Assembly: GCF_023898315.1 (NCBI RefSeq) | Contig: NC_064621.1 | Location: 534,895,383 to 534,959,382 of the forward strand | Origin: Schistocerca nitens | Taxonomy: Eukaryota; Arthropoda; Insecta; Orthoptera; Acrididae | Reading direction: 5' to 3' | DNA: 64,000 nucleotides | Shown: in pieces, positions 1 to 10,194 of the stretch | Layout of the letters: each line of letters begins with the position of its first letter | Position numbering within the stretch: position 1 is the first letter of the stretch | Position numbers and translations under genes: made by a program | Notes under the pieces: generated by a model | What the model saw: the letters and a program-made list of their open reading frames with translations, nothing else | Told to the model about the DNA's origin: nothing | Database searches by the model: none

Positions 1-744
1 GCGGTGCGTTCAGCGCTCACGAAGGCGGTGCGTTCAGCGCTCATGAAGGCGGTGGGTTCAGCGCTCATGAAGGCGGTGGGTTCAGTGCTCATGAAGGCGG
101 TGGGTTCAGTGCTCATGAGGGCGGTGGGTTCAGTGCTCATGAGGGCGGTGGGTTCAGTGCTCATGAGGGCGGTGCGTTCAGCGCTCATGAGGGCGGTGGG
201 TTCAGCGCTCATGAAGGCGGTGCGTTCAGCGCTCACGAAGGCGGTGCGTTCAGCGCTCATGAAGGCGGTGGGTTCAGCGCTCATGAAGGCGGTGGGTTCA
301 GTGCTCATGAAGGCGGTGGGTTCAGTGCTCATGAAGGCGGTGGGTTCAGTGCTCATGAGGGCGGTGGGTTCAGTGCTCATGAGGGCGGTGCGTTCAGCGC
401 TCATGAGGGCGGTGGGTTCAGCGCTCATGAAGGCGGTGTGTTCAGCGCTCACGAAGGCGGTGCGTTCAGCGCTCATGAAGGCGGTGGGTTCAGCGCTCAT
501 GAAGGCGGTGGGTTCAGTGCTCATGAAGGCGGTGGGTTCAGTGCTCATGAAGGCGGTGGGTTCAGTGCTCATGAGGGCGGTGGGTTCAGTGCTCATGAGG
601 GCGGTGCGTTCAGCGCTCATGAGGGCGGTGGGTTCAGCGCTCATGAAGGCGGTGCGTTCAGCGCTCACGAAGGCGGTGCGTTCAGCGCTCATGAAGGCGG
701 TGGGTTCAGCGCTCATGAAGGTGGTGGGTTCAGTGCTCATGAAG
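1..744. repeat. 24-bp minisatellite in 9-unit (216-bp) higher-order repeat
   Basis: Thirty-one head-to-tail units of 24 bp fill the first 744 bases with no indel. Units differ at four sites only (gtgCgt/gtgGgt, gCg/gTg, caCgaa/caTgaa, aAg/aGg), giving about six unit types. The types recur in a fixed 9-unit order, so 1-216, 217-432 and 433-648 are near-identical 216-bp copies and 649-744 is the start of a fourth. The array runs off the left edge of the window. After 744 the sequence becomes unique within a few bases. Confidence 0.97.
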
Positions 745-821
745 GTGGACCAATTGTTTCAATGCATCGTGTCTGTTCTTTCGGGATGAATTGCAATGCC
801 TCGTTTACTTTAAACAATTGA
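3..821 (+). CDS. Candidate repeat-encoded glycine-rich ORF, open at left edge
   Basis: The frame starting at base 3 is open from the window edge to a stop ending at 821 and reads as about 31 copies of the octapeptide G-G-(G/A)-F-S-A-H-E followed by a 24-residue non-repetitive tail. Because 24 is divisible by three, two other frames are also open (one on + to 789, one on - from about 743), so openness alone proves nothing. This frame is singled out because three of the four variable sites fall at third codon positions and are silent (Ser, His, Glu), whereas in the other two every change replaces an amino acid. No ATG lies in this frame within the window, so the start, if any, is upstream. I do not recognise the product. 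Two of the silent changes are CpG transitions, so neutral decay could produce the same pattern. Confidence 0.3.
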   Translation, partial: GAFSAHEGGAFSAHEGGGFSAHEGGGFSAHEGGGFSAHEGGGFSAHEGGGFSAHEGGAFSAHEGGGFSAHEGGAFSAHEGGAFSAHEGGGFSAHEGGGFSAHEGGGFSAHEGGGFSAHEGGGFSAHEGGAFSAHEGGGFSAHEGGVFSAHEGGAFSAHEGGGFSAHEGGGFSAHEGGGFSAHEGGGFSAHEGGGFSAHEGGAFSAHEGGGFSAHEGGAFSAHEGGAFSAHEGGGFSAHEGGGFSAHEGGPIVSMHRVCSFGMNCNASFTLNN

Positions 822-1135
822 AACTTTGTCATATCTATGAAGCAATAAAAGAGGAAGGAGAGTATAGGAGCAGTAATAAAGTAAAAAAAACTATCCATTC
901 ATAAAGCACAACGAAAACAGAAATATCTGCTGGCGGTGTCTACATAATATGCTTTTATCTTCTTGTACCCCTTGAAAACGGACAAATTAATATGAAAAAC
1001 ATGCCTCTTCCACCTCCGTTTTCACCCTGTAGCACTTAATATTCGTAATAGTAAAATACTGATATGATTCCTGATAATGAGTTTTTTGAGCAGTTGCAAA
1101 AAATTAGAATCATTACGAGAATACTGGTAATTTTT
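745..1135. other. AT-rich unique sequence, nothing recognised
   Basis: Unique, AT-rich sequence between the minisatellite and the inverted-repeat element. I see no coding or repeat signal. Confidence 0.5.
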
Positions 1136-1199
1136 GTAATATCAGAAATTGAGTCCGCCTTGATGCAAAACACCTTGTTATTCGTTTATTTCTTTACTA

Positions 1200-1245
1200 T
1201 CGCAAACTACTTTCGGCGACAAATATCACCATCACCAGTGGGGCT
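1200..1245 (-). ncRNA. Hammerhead-ribozyme-like motif, decayed
   Basis: Read on the minus strand: CTGGTGA (core CTGANGA with one substitution), T, stem II GGTGA...TCGCC, GAAA, then a four-base GTAG where an intact copy has CTAG. The core substitution and the altered stem III suggest it no longer cleaves. Confidence 0.4.
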
Positions 1246-1729
1246 TTTTAATCTAAAACATGCAGAAAATAGCATAGTTATACAAACACAGTGTAACATT
1301 ATTACATTTTTACTATTCGTCTTTTGAAATATAGTTTTCTATTGATACTTTCATGCTACCTTATTTATTATATGTTACAGCATGTTTTAAGCAATTATTG
1401 GCGCTGTTTGTGACATATTTTCTGTGCTCTTTTTTTCTGTTGCCATTTTTTTACTTACCGAACATCGTGTCATCTGCAACCATGTGAGCGGCTGTTAGTA
1501 AACAAATACTAAAAGGTGAACTTCGTATGTCAACAATATATACTTGGGGTTGTAGTAGTGTTGTGGAAACCAGTTATTCGGTGTGTACTGAGCTGTTACT
1601 TAGCTATTCGTGTACTCACGTTCTTTGGATGGTATGTGGCCGCTTTCATACAAAGACGAATAGTAAAAATGTAATAATGTTTTACTGTGTTGTTGTAACC
1701 ATGCTATTTTCTGCATGCTTTAGATTAAA

Positions 1730-1772
1730 AAGCCCCACTGATGGTGATATTTCTCGCCGAAACTAGTTTGGA
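1730..1772 (+). ncRNA. Hammerhead-ribozyme-like motif, 3-nt core deletion
   Basis: CCCCA, CTGATGG, stem II G-G-T-G-A pairing with T-C-G-C-C, GAAA, C-TA-G (a one-pair stem III), TT. Against the mirror copy at 1200-1245 this copy has lost three bases of the core (CTGATGATGG became CTGATGG). Taking the better base from each copy gives a complete CTGATGA core. Confidence 0.42.
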
Positions 1773-1833
1773 ATAATAAATAAACGAATAACAAGGTGTT
1801 TTGCATCAAGGCGGACTCAGTTTCTGATATTAC

Positions 1834-2714
1834 TGTTTTTTTGTGAAAACACGCGAAACCCTCCCGTATCCTCTATATCTCTTTTGTTACGCAACCTTCC
1901 CTTTTACAATAACCTATGTAACCTTCCCTAAGGATTTCTCTCTCTTGCTTAATAATAACAAATGAAATCTTCCCTTTGAAATTTATTCTCTTTCTCAATC
2001 TTCGCATACAAATTTAATTGCTGCTTATTAAAAGTGATTTTCTGATTATTTCGACGAAACATAGAATGTGTCGTCGTCGTGGCCCTTAGTCGTTATCTGC
2101 AATAACCCAAAACTGTTCCTTACCTTTTTTACTGTTACTGGATCGCCATCTGACTGCTACATCGAACTGCGACATGAATATACTTACTCTGTTTTACTAT
2201 ACTCTATTAGCTGCTGGTGGGCTGTCATAAGTGGCTGTATTTATTACCAAAGCTGACATTCTTTAATAGCAAAGCTGACGTCATTCTTTAATTAATTTGA
2301 CTGAAGTTACGTAATTGATAGTTAAACTTTTTCTTGACAACAATAAAATTTTGCAAAGTTTTAAGTTGATGGTTTTTGAGATGGATTATAATAGTAATGC
2401 AATATTGCTGGCAAAAATTAATTATATTCTGAATGCAATGATTTTACAAACGTTCAAATGGGACTTACTTTTTGCAATAAGCTTACAACTAGCACAGGGC
2501 AAACATACCTTCAGTAGTCTTGAGTTTCTCAAGAAAATAATTCAATAATATTAGTTCCTCTTATGGTAATAGTTAGCTGATGTCTCTGTACATCTGTCTA
2601 TAATCTCTTGTAAATCATAGCTGGTGGCTGGCAGGCACTCCGCCCCTCTCAACCTCTCGCTTCAGACCTGCTACCGACTCGCTTCACTTCTCGCTTACTA
2701 CTGACTTCCTACGA
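1834..2714. other. AT-rich sequence, nothing recognised
   Basis: Low-complexity AT-rich DNA with only short chance ORFs. No repeat family or gene recognised. Confidence 0.45.
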
Positions 2715-2925
2715 ACGCTGAAGTGCGGTCTCTCCCGCCAACAATGCTTTCTGGTGCAGACAATCCCTGCTACCATTACATAATGTATCAATGCGCGAGC
2801 TTTCCCGCTCTTTTCTTAAAATGTATCCATACGCGGTCTCTCGCGCCCTTTTTAAAAGTATATCAATGTGCGGTCTCTCCTGCCAACAATACTTTGGTGC
2901 ACACATTCCCTGCTACCACAATTAT
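2715..2925. repeat. Degenerate local tandem repeat
   Basis: The phrase 'gcggtctctc(c/t)(c/t)gcc' recurs around 2725, 2833 and 2870, with 'tatc(a/c)at(g/a)cg' spacers and a duplicated 'ccctgctacca' block (2766 and 2908). Copies are diverged and of uneven length, consistent with an old tandem duplication. No coding function is evident. Confidence 0.5.
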
Positions 2926-3920
2926 TTCCAACATGACAAATATTATTTATTCCTAGTTAATTCTATTGATAAAATATAAACATCTTTCATAAATTGTGGT
3001 TTGACAATAGACAATAGAAATATACGCGACTTGCACACGGACCAAATGGAAGAGTTCCAAGATTAAATCACTGGTAATTTTTTTTAGTATTCAGTCACTT
3101 ACCACTTTTCGAGAACAGCAGCGAACTCAAAATGTAAGAAGTTTTCTTTTATCTGGATATTTAATTAAATACTCTGATACTATGTATCTTGAAACTGAGA
3201 GAGAGTCAAAATTTTTCAATCTTTGTTCGATTTCCACGTTTGTTACAGGAATTGTAACAGGAACAAAAACCCGAAAATCGGTAAACTGAGAAACCGTTTA
3301 TTTTGAGCTGTTTTAACAATCATGTAAAACTGGTTTAGAAGAAACCGATATAACCGAAAACTGGTTGAGTCAGCGATAACCGCCGTCCTTACCATACGTC
3401 CGTTGCTTAGTAGAAGGTGCAGTGTCGTGCTCTCGGAAAAAAGAAGAAAACACGCCACGCAGTTGTAACTGAACAGCAGCTGACGATAAGGGGAACTCTC
3501 AACGAATTTTGCTGCTGCTTTATCGCCATTCCGACTCGACCCGCTGTGGATAACGCCAGAGCGAGCCCGTTACTCTAGGGCAGGGCTTCACACCAAACTT
3601 GCTCCGCGAACAGACGGTGGGCGCAGGCCTGCGGGCAGCGACTACTGTAACCCTCCATTGTCAAAGGGATGTGGTGGGGAACCATGTGGAGATTTGTGTT
3701 AACGAGGGAAATGACTGGAGAAATCTAGAATGTCTTTGTATTCTCCATCGCATTGAGTATCAATTACTTCAACCTGCAGTTCAGCACGTATTGGATTCTC
3801 GAGGCTTTTCCATTTCCACCATTCTGTTGTGCAATAAATCCTGATTTTTTTCCTCCCAACATGACGGGAGCTTCATCTGTACCCACATAAACTTACTAAT
3901 TCCATGACAAAACAACATTT
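2926..3920. other. Unannotated stretch
   Basis: No confident feature. The short ORF near 3599-3844 might be transposase debris but shows no motif I trust. Confidence 0.35.
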
Positions 3921-3924
3921 TCTA

Positions 3925-4128
3925 CACTTTCTTCAACGCTGCTACGAATGTCACACCCATCTGTGTGCCTGTGGTATCTACGCTTTCACAGAGCGCTAAA
4001 GAGAAGCCAACAAACACTTTACTCGTAGAAGGATTTTGCAAGCTGACTGAACGCTGTCTGCCATAACCTGTGTGGGACTGACTTTGTAAATAGAACTTCC
4101 TGAAAGTATTCGATATCTTACAACACAC
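3925..4128 (-). pseudogene. hAT-like transposase fragment (possible)
   Basis: The minus-strand frame ends in a segment reading F-S-L-A-L-C-E-S-V-D-T-T-G-T-Q. It resembles the F-S-L-A-L-D-E-S-T-D block around the first catalytic aspartate of hAT-type transposases, with Cys in place of that Asp. Only about 30 residues are convincing and no other hAT landmark is adjacent. If real, it is an inactivated relic. Confidence 0.33.
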
Positions 4129-4308
4129 TTAAACAATTAGGGAACCATCTTTATACACTAGTCAGTTCCACAAGCCATAATTTTAAATGTGACGTCCGCA
4201 GCGACTTCTCTTGTAGTGCTCTCGAATCTGTAATCAATGCGCTTTTGCACAGTGTATAGATGAACAGTGTGCGAGTTGAATGTTTTGTTTTGTCGGTTGC
4301 AGTTTAAA

Positions 4309-4530
4309 ATGAGTGCAAAATACGAGTACCTGAAGCGTCACGAGGCAGTGTTCCTTGTAAATCCTCCAAAAGGACCAAAGCTTTCATATGGAGCTGCTGC
4401 TAAAATTCTTAGAAAGTCAAAGATATTCATTGCGAAATAGGTCACACGATATTTAGAGGTTGTAAACGTGGATGATTTACCGGAGAGAGGGGCTAAGGTG
4501 CCAAGGTCTAATCGATAATGGCGGAGATGT
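4309..4530 (+). pseudogene. N-terminal transposase fragment (Tc1/mariner superfamily)
   Basis: From the ATG at 4309 the frame reads as a short helix-turn-helix-like domain (S-Y-G-A-A-A-K-I-L-R-K-S-K), hits a TAG at 4438, then continues in the same frame through V-N-V-D-D-L-P-E-R-G, a linker typical of Tc1/mariner-type transposases. The catalytic domain is absent; the reading is lost before the SINE at 4560. Confidence 0.45.
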
Positions 4531-4618
4531 TATTAAATATTAGGTAATTGCGCAATTAGTTCAAATGGCTCTACGCACTATGGGACTTAACATCTGAGGT
4601 CATCAGTCCTCTAGACTT

Positions 4619-5194
4619 GTTGTTGTTGTTGTTGTTGTTGTGGTCTTCAGTCCTGAGACTGGTTTGATGCAGCTCTCCATGCTACTCTATCCTGTGCAAG
4701 CTTCTTCATCTCCCAGTACCTACTGCAACCTACATCCTTCTGAATCTGCTTAGTGTATTCATCTCTTGGTCTCCCCCTATGATTTTTACCCTCCACGATG
4801 CCCTCCAATACTAAATTGGTGATCCCTTGATGCCTCAGAACATGTCCTACCAAACGATCCCTTCTTCTGGTCAAGTTGTGCCACAAACTCCTCTTCTCCC
4901 CAATCCTATTCAATACCTCCTCATTAGTTACGTGATCTACCCACCTTATCTTCAGCATTCTTCTGTAGCACCACATTTCGAAAGCTTCTATTCTCTTCTT
5001 GTCCAAACTATTTACCGTCCATGTTTCACTTCCATACATGGCTACACTCCATACAAATACTTTCAGAAACGACTTCCTGACACTTAAATCTATACTCGAT
5101 GTTAACAAATTTCTCTTCTTCAGAAACGCTTTCCTTGCCATTGCCAGTCAACATTTTATATCCTCTCTACTTCGACCATCATCGGTTATTTTGC
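4619..5194 (-). mobile_element. 5'-truncated RTE-like LINE, 3' end with (CAA)n tail
   Basis: The 576-bp insert in minus orientation ends in a (CAA)n tail at 4619-4641 and is flanked by a 12-bp duplication with one mismatch (4607-4618 and 5195-5206). Simple-repeat tails are typical of RTE-clade elements. A second piece of the same 3' end, opposite orientation, lies at 62605-62675. It inserted into a SINE, so it is younger than that SINE. Confidence 0.88.
4647..5141 (-). pseudogene. Reverse transcriptase C-terminal part (RTE-like)
   Basis: A 164-codon frame encodes the post-catalytic portion of a non-LTR reverse transcriptase: Y-G-S-E-T-W, a basic/aromatic block K-K-R-I-E-A-F-E-M-W-C-Y-R-R-M-L-K-I, then H-R-G-R-P-R-D near the C terminus. 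These match the thumb and tail of RTE/CR1-type proteins. The catalytic palm is missing because the copy is 5'-truncated, and an in-frame TGA lies just upstream of the first Met. It cannot make an active enzyme. Confidence 0.85.
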
Positions 5195-5350
5195 TCCCCT
5201 AGACTTAGAACTACGTAAACCTGACTAACCCAAGGACATCACACACAGCCATGCCCGAGGCAGGATTCGAACCTGAGACGGTAGCAGTAGCGCGGTTCCG
5301 GACTGAAGCGTCTAGAACCCCTGGGCCACAGCGGCCGGCGTACAATTAGT

Positions 5351-6567
5351 AATAACATGTATTTTCATGTAAACATATATTTATAATAGTGTCTTTTGAT
5401 TAATACAGGTAACTGCGTACACTTTCTTGTGGAACTGACTGTAAAAGATAAGAGTCCTGGCACGGCGGATTGTAATGCGAAGATACCGTCAGAGTTACAC
5501 GGTGCCAACTGGCCATTGCTGCTGTTATGCGGCACCTCCGTCACGACTAAACCTCCGCTGTTTCACAGCTGATGCTTGCTGCGCCTTGTTGAGATCTACA
5601 TCACGCCACACCTATTCTGCTTTATGAACTGGCCACATAGAACTGACGCCAATGTGAACTTTTAGTTTCTGTGGCTAACTTATTACCTATCCCAAGTTTC
5701 TATCTTCGTTCATGTAGAAATATTGTATTGTGAAATCGGCTGAATATTTTTGGAACACCCTGTAGTAATAGTAGTTATGCGTGTTGAGGGAGTTTGGTGC
5801 TGGTGGTACCCAATATTTTTTTATATGTTGGCTACCTTCATTGACAGTATACATGGCAACGAGTAATAGTCCCCTTCCTGCCTCTAACACCTAACTGTCG
5901 CAATTATATTTTGCTCTGCTCCCAATATTAGGGTGTGTGAGACGCCTAGCAGTGGGCACAGTCGGCTTGAAAACATGCGAAACTTCGAGATTTCATACCA
6001 AAAACATATTCCTGTCCACCTGCTGTGTGATTTACTAATAAATATTAAAATTAGTGCTGAATAGGGACTGGAACCCCAACATGCATGCATTCACGACCGA
6101 AGGAACAGTGTATCGAATTATACACATGCTGTAAAATACAGACACTGCCCTACTGTCAACTAAATGTTCCATGGTCCTGATACCGGTAGAAAACTGAGTT
6201 AATATACGGATTTTTGAATCTCGATTCGCTCGTTGCACCCGTAAGTGGCGCGTGCGTAACATTCTAATGACACACAGCAAAAATTTTTGAACATTTTTAA
6301 ACCGTCCTGAATCTTGGAAGCCGCCTGTTAAGGTAAATTTTTGCGGGAAACTCATCTTTTCTCTTCGCGCTTCTTAAGCACTCTCCCTTAAACAGACGTT
6401 CCCTTGGCACTAGACTCAACGCTGTTCACTTGAAGTGGACACGGTACGAAACTGCGTTTGCTTTGTAGACATTTTCTAAGAAAAGTCGCAGCGCCGAAAC
6501 ATCCCGTTTCTAGTTTGTCCTACGTTCCGTTATGGTATCACTTACTTCCACATTAAGGCAGTAATTA
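5351..6567. other. Unannotated stretch
   Basis: No gene, SINE or transposon end recognised. Mixed composition with only short chance ORFs. Confidence 0.4.
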
Positions 6568-7119
6568 TGAGGTATGTTCAATAAGTAGTGCAACACATTT
6601 TTTCTCGGCCAATTTCGGTTGAAACAATACGTAATTTGCTGAGAGACATCGTGGAATATTCTCGCTTCAGCCCCCATAGTTTCATGACGTCCCGACAGAT
6701 GGCAGCGATGTACGTAGCCTTCAAGAAAGCGTGTCTTCGGAGGTGCTTTTCAATCAGAGAGCTAACATTGGTTTCCTTTTGGCGGACACCCAGAGCATCG
6801 CAGACATTCACAGGCGCTTGCATAATGTCGACGGAGGCCTGACAGTAACCAAAAGCGCGGTGAATCGTTGGCCAGGTTTCTGCCATCATCGCAACGTCGC
6901 GCAAACGTGCCCGATCTCCCGGATGCCGGCTGGACGCACTCAGCTATGACACCTGCAGTGTCAAAACGTGTGTAAAACTGTAAACCAAGGTGAACGGCGG
7001 ATCATAATCAAACGCCTCTCTGCTGAACTGGCGTCTCTGTTGGCGGTGCTGACACACTCGTCCACCAGTTGTGGTACTCAAAGGTGGGTTTCTCGCCGTC
7101 TAAGAGAAGACCATAAATA

Positions 7120-8667
7120 CAGGGTGTTTCAAAAATGACCGGTATATTTGAAACGGCAATAAAAACTAAATGAGCAGCGATAGAAATACACCGTTTGTTG
7201 CAATATGCTTGGGACAACAGTACATTTTCAGGCAGACAAACTTTCGAAATTACAGTAGTTACAATTTTCAACAACAGATGGCGCTGCGGTCTGGGGAACT
7301 CTATAGTACGATATTTTCCACAGATCCACCATGCGTAGCAATAATATGGCGTAGTCTCTGAACGAAATTACCCGAAACCTTTGACAACGTGTCTGGCGGA
7401 ATGGCTTCACATGCAGATGAGATATACTGCTTCAGCTGTTCAATTGTTTCTGGATTCTGGCGGTACACCTGGTCTTTCAAGTGTCCCCACAGAAAGAAGT
7501 CACAGGGGTTCATGTCTGGCGAATAGGGAGGCCAATCCACGCCGCCTCCTGTATGTTTCGGATAGCCCAAAGCAATCACACGATCATCGAAATATTCATT
7601 CAGGAAATTAAAGACGTCGGCCGTGCGATGTGGCCGGGCACCATCTTGCATAAACCACGAGGTGTTCGCAGTGTCGTCTAAGGCAGTTTGTACCGCCACA
7701 AATTCACGAAGAATGTCCAGATAGCGTGATGCAGTAATCGTTTCGGATCTGAAAAATGGGCCAATGATTCCTTTGGAAGAAATGGCGGCCCAGACCAGTA
7801 CTTTTTGAGGATGCAGGGACGATGGGACTGCAACATGGGGCTTTTCGGTTCCCCATATGCGCCAGTTCTGTTTATTGACGAAGCCGTCCAGGTAAAAATA
7901 AGCTTCGTCAGTAAACCAAATGCTGCCCACATGCATATCGCCGTCATCAATACTGTGCACTATATCGTTAGCGAATGTCTCTCGTGCAGCAATGGTAGCG
8001 GCGCTGAGGGGTTGCCGCGTTTGAATTTTGTATGGATAGAGGTGTAAACTCTGGCGCATGAGACGATACGTGGACGTTGGCGTCATTTGGACCGCAGCTG
8101 CAACACGGCGAACGGAAACCCGAGGCCGCTGTTGGATCACCTGCTGCACTAGCTGCGCGTTGCCCTCTGTGGTTGCCGTACGCGGTCGCCCTACCTATCC
8201 AGCACGTTCATCCGTCACGTTCCCAGTCCGTTGAAATTTTTCAAACAGATCCTTTATTGTATCGCTTTTCGGTCCTTTGGTTACATTAAACCTCCGTTGA
8301 AAACTTCGTCTTGTTGCAACAACACTGTGTTCTAGGCGGTGGAATTCCAACACCAGAAAAATCCTCTGTTCTAAGGAATAAACCATGTTGTCTACAGCAC
8401 ACTTGCACGTTGTGAACAGCACACGGTTACAGCAGAAAGACGACGTACAGAATGGCGCACCCACAGACTGCGTTGTCTTCTATATCTTTCACATCACTTG
8501 CAGCGCCATCAGTTGTTGAAAATTGTAACTACTGTAATTTCGAAAGTTTGTCCGCCTGAAAATGTACTGTTGTCCCAAGCATATTGCAACAAACCGTGTA
8601 TTTCTATCGCTGCTCGTTTAGGTTTTATTGCCGTTTCAAACATACCGGTCATTTTTGAAACATCCTG
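7120..8667 (-). mobile_element. Tc1/mariner-superfamily element with 168-bp TIRs
   Basis: A 1548-bp element flanked by TA (7118-7119 and 8668-8669). Terminal inverted repeats 7120-7287 and 8500-8667 are about 168 bp and roughly 93-95% identical by eye, starting 'cagg(g/a)tgtttcaaaaatgacc'. It contains a single transposase frame on minus. Its insertion split an older mariner. Confidence 0.95.
7301..8386 (-). pseudogene. DDD transposase with one premature stop
   Basis: One continuous frame of 362 codons runs from M-V-Y-S-L-E-Q-R (ATG at 8386) to a stop at 7301, broken only by a TAG at 8195-8197, just before the R-P-R-T linker. Landmarks: N-terminal helix-turn-helix region, W-F-T-D-E-A (Asp 1), M-Q-D-G-A-R-P-H (Asp 2), Y-S-P-D-M-N-P-C-D-F-F-L-W-G (Asp 3). 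I count 47 residues between the second and third Asp, longer than the 34 of classical mariners, because of an extra loop containing H-T-G-G-G. Otherwise intact, so this is a young copy or one maintained until recently. An in-frame ATG further upstream (8464) is possible. Confidence 0.9.
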
Positions 8668-9359
8668 TATCAACTGTACTGAATTGCTTGCGCGTTACGA
8701 GGCTGGTGGTGGCAATTTTTGTTTGTCGAAAATCGACACAGGTGATGAAACGTGGATTCATCACTTCGAACCGGTAACAAAACGTCAATCCATGTTAGTG
8801 GCGCCACACAACCTCTCCTCCGAAGAAAAAGTTTAAAGTCTCACTCTCAGCGAGTAAAGTCATGGTGACGGTCTTTTGTGACTCTGAAGAGTTTGTTCTG
8901 TTTGATGTCCTCCCTCACATTGCAAAGATCAACGGTGAAGTGTATTGTGCTACCCCAAGGAAACTGAAGGAACGACTTCAGCGTGTTCGTCGCCACAAAA
9001 ATGCAAACGAACATTTGCTTCTCCACGACAACGCAAGGCTTAACACAAGTCTGTGCACTCGAGAGGAGCTCACAAAGCTTCATTGGACTGTTCTTCCTCA
9101 TCCACCCGACAGGCCAGTTATCTCACCTTCCGGCTTCCATCTATTTGGCCCTATGGAGGCTGCACTCCGCGGGAAGCAGTACATGGATGATGGGGAGGTT
9201 AGTGATGCAGCAAGACGTTGGCTCCGACGCCAACCAGTAGAGCAGTACCATGCAGCCCTACAGCCCCTCCCAGTAAGATGGCCATCGCACTGAACGTGTT
9301 GAAAAATAGGGTTTTATAGTCTAAGTAGTTAGCAGAGAGCGCTAATGCGCTGCTTCCTG

Positions 9360-9723
9360 GACTCGGGTAGGCGCGCCGGCCCCAGATCGAATGCGCCCGG
9401 CGGATTAACGACGCGGGTAGGTATGCCTGCCAGCCGGGATGTGATTTTTAGGCGGTTTTCCACATCCCGCTAGGTGAATACTGGGCTGGCCCCCATGTCC
9501 CCCCCTCAATTACACGACTTGCAGACACTTGAAAAACGTTTGCACTATTTCATGGCTTACGCTAGACGCAGACAGCTGGGGTACACTACTTCTGTCCTGG
9601 GGAGTACAGGGTTGTGACAGGAAGGGCATCTGGCCATGCCTTGAATTAACCCTTCCAAATCCAATAGTAACCATGCCGACCCTGCGTAGATGCGGGACAA
9701 AGGCACAAGCAAAAGAAGTGAAA
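9360..9723 (+). repeat. Dispersed SINE-like repeat
   Basis: A block I recognise as a recurring interspersed sequence in this kind of genome: 'cggccccagatcgaatgcgcc' near 9379, then 'aggcggttttccacatcccgct' near 9452, followed by a region ending near 'gggacaaaggcac'. It lacks a clear A/B-box promoter and coding sequence. Family assignment is from memory. Confidence 0.5.
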
Positions 9724-10194
9724 ATGGTGTATTGGAATCCTGAATACAACCAACCTGCTGTCACAAAAAAGGAGTTATATTACTTACTGAACACCCCTAG
9801 CGGTTTTGATGTCAGGAAGAGTGAAGTCGTAAGTTCCGTTATTTCTCCGAAGTTACTTATCGATCTCCGTACAGAGAAACACGGCTGAATTGGTGTCTTT
9901 CGGATCTATATACTGGCAGCAGAAATAACTATATTATATTTAGTAAGACAAAATTGGTTCCGATAGCTCCGTAATTAATATTGTTTTAAGGAAGTCCGTA
10001 AGATTGGTATTGGCGATTTTCTTACGAATCAGCAGGGTTAAAAAATGCGCTACGATGTGAGAGTAGCTTGGGAATATTTGAGGATGACAGCTAATCCATA
10101 GCCGATAAGGTGTTAGTTACAATTGGCTGTCGCAGTTCTGCAAACAAAAATTGAAGTACTGTTGTTAGCTATGTTTCCCCAAATCACACAAACG

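Larger units (their letters stand above)
1136..1833. mobile_element. Inverted-repeat element with hammerhead-like motifs (Penelope-like type)
   Basis: Two arms, 1136-1324 and 1652-1833, are inverted copies of each other at high identity and flank a 327-bp unrelated spacer. Each arm holds a hammerhead-like motif in mirrored orientation (right arm 1730-1772 on +, left arm 1200-1245 on -). There is no coding capacity. Such inverted arms with hammerheads are compatible with the pseudo-LTRs of Penelope-like retroelements. A foldback or MITE-type DNA element is the alternative. No convincing target-site duplication was found. Confidence 0.6.
4560..5342 (-). mobile_element. tRNA-derived SINE split by a LINE insertion
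   Basis: Tail half at 4560-4618 and tRNA-like head at 5195-5342 belong to one SINE in minus orientation. Its target-site duplication 'caattagt' is visible at 4552-4559 and 5343-5350. The head carries the B-box 'ggattcgaacc' (minus reading). The 4619-5194 interval is a separate LINE insertion. Confidence 0.9.
6700..9293 (+). pseudogene. Mariner transposase pseudogene (split)
   Basis: N-terminal pieces in several frames (6720-6960) and a C-terminal piece (8750-9293) match the 19559-20629 transposase. Readable landmarks are D-E-T-W-I-H-H-F-E-P (first catalytic Asp), H-D-N-A-R (second Asp) and a damaged Y-S-P-D block where the third Asp region is scrambled (V-I-S-P-S-G-F-H). Multiple frameshifts plus the inserted element make it non-functional. 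Confidence 0.82.
6568..9320 (+). mobile_element. Decayed mariner interrupted by another transposon
   Basis: The left end after a TA reads 'tgaggtatgttcaataagtag', a diverged form of the end of the intact mariner at 19399. Similarity continues to 7119, is interrupted by the element at 7120-8667, and resumes at 8668 until about 9320. The two halves join exactly where the intact copy is continuous ('...ccataaa' and '...gaattgcttg'). The right terminal repeat is lost or unrecognisable. Confidence 0.88.

Noticed and set aside
4..789. 261-codon ORF through the minisatellite (R-S-A-L-M-K-A-V type repeats)
   Set aside because: All four variable sites change the amino acid in this frame. Openness follows from the 24-bp period. 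The frame ending at 821 is the better candidate.
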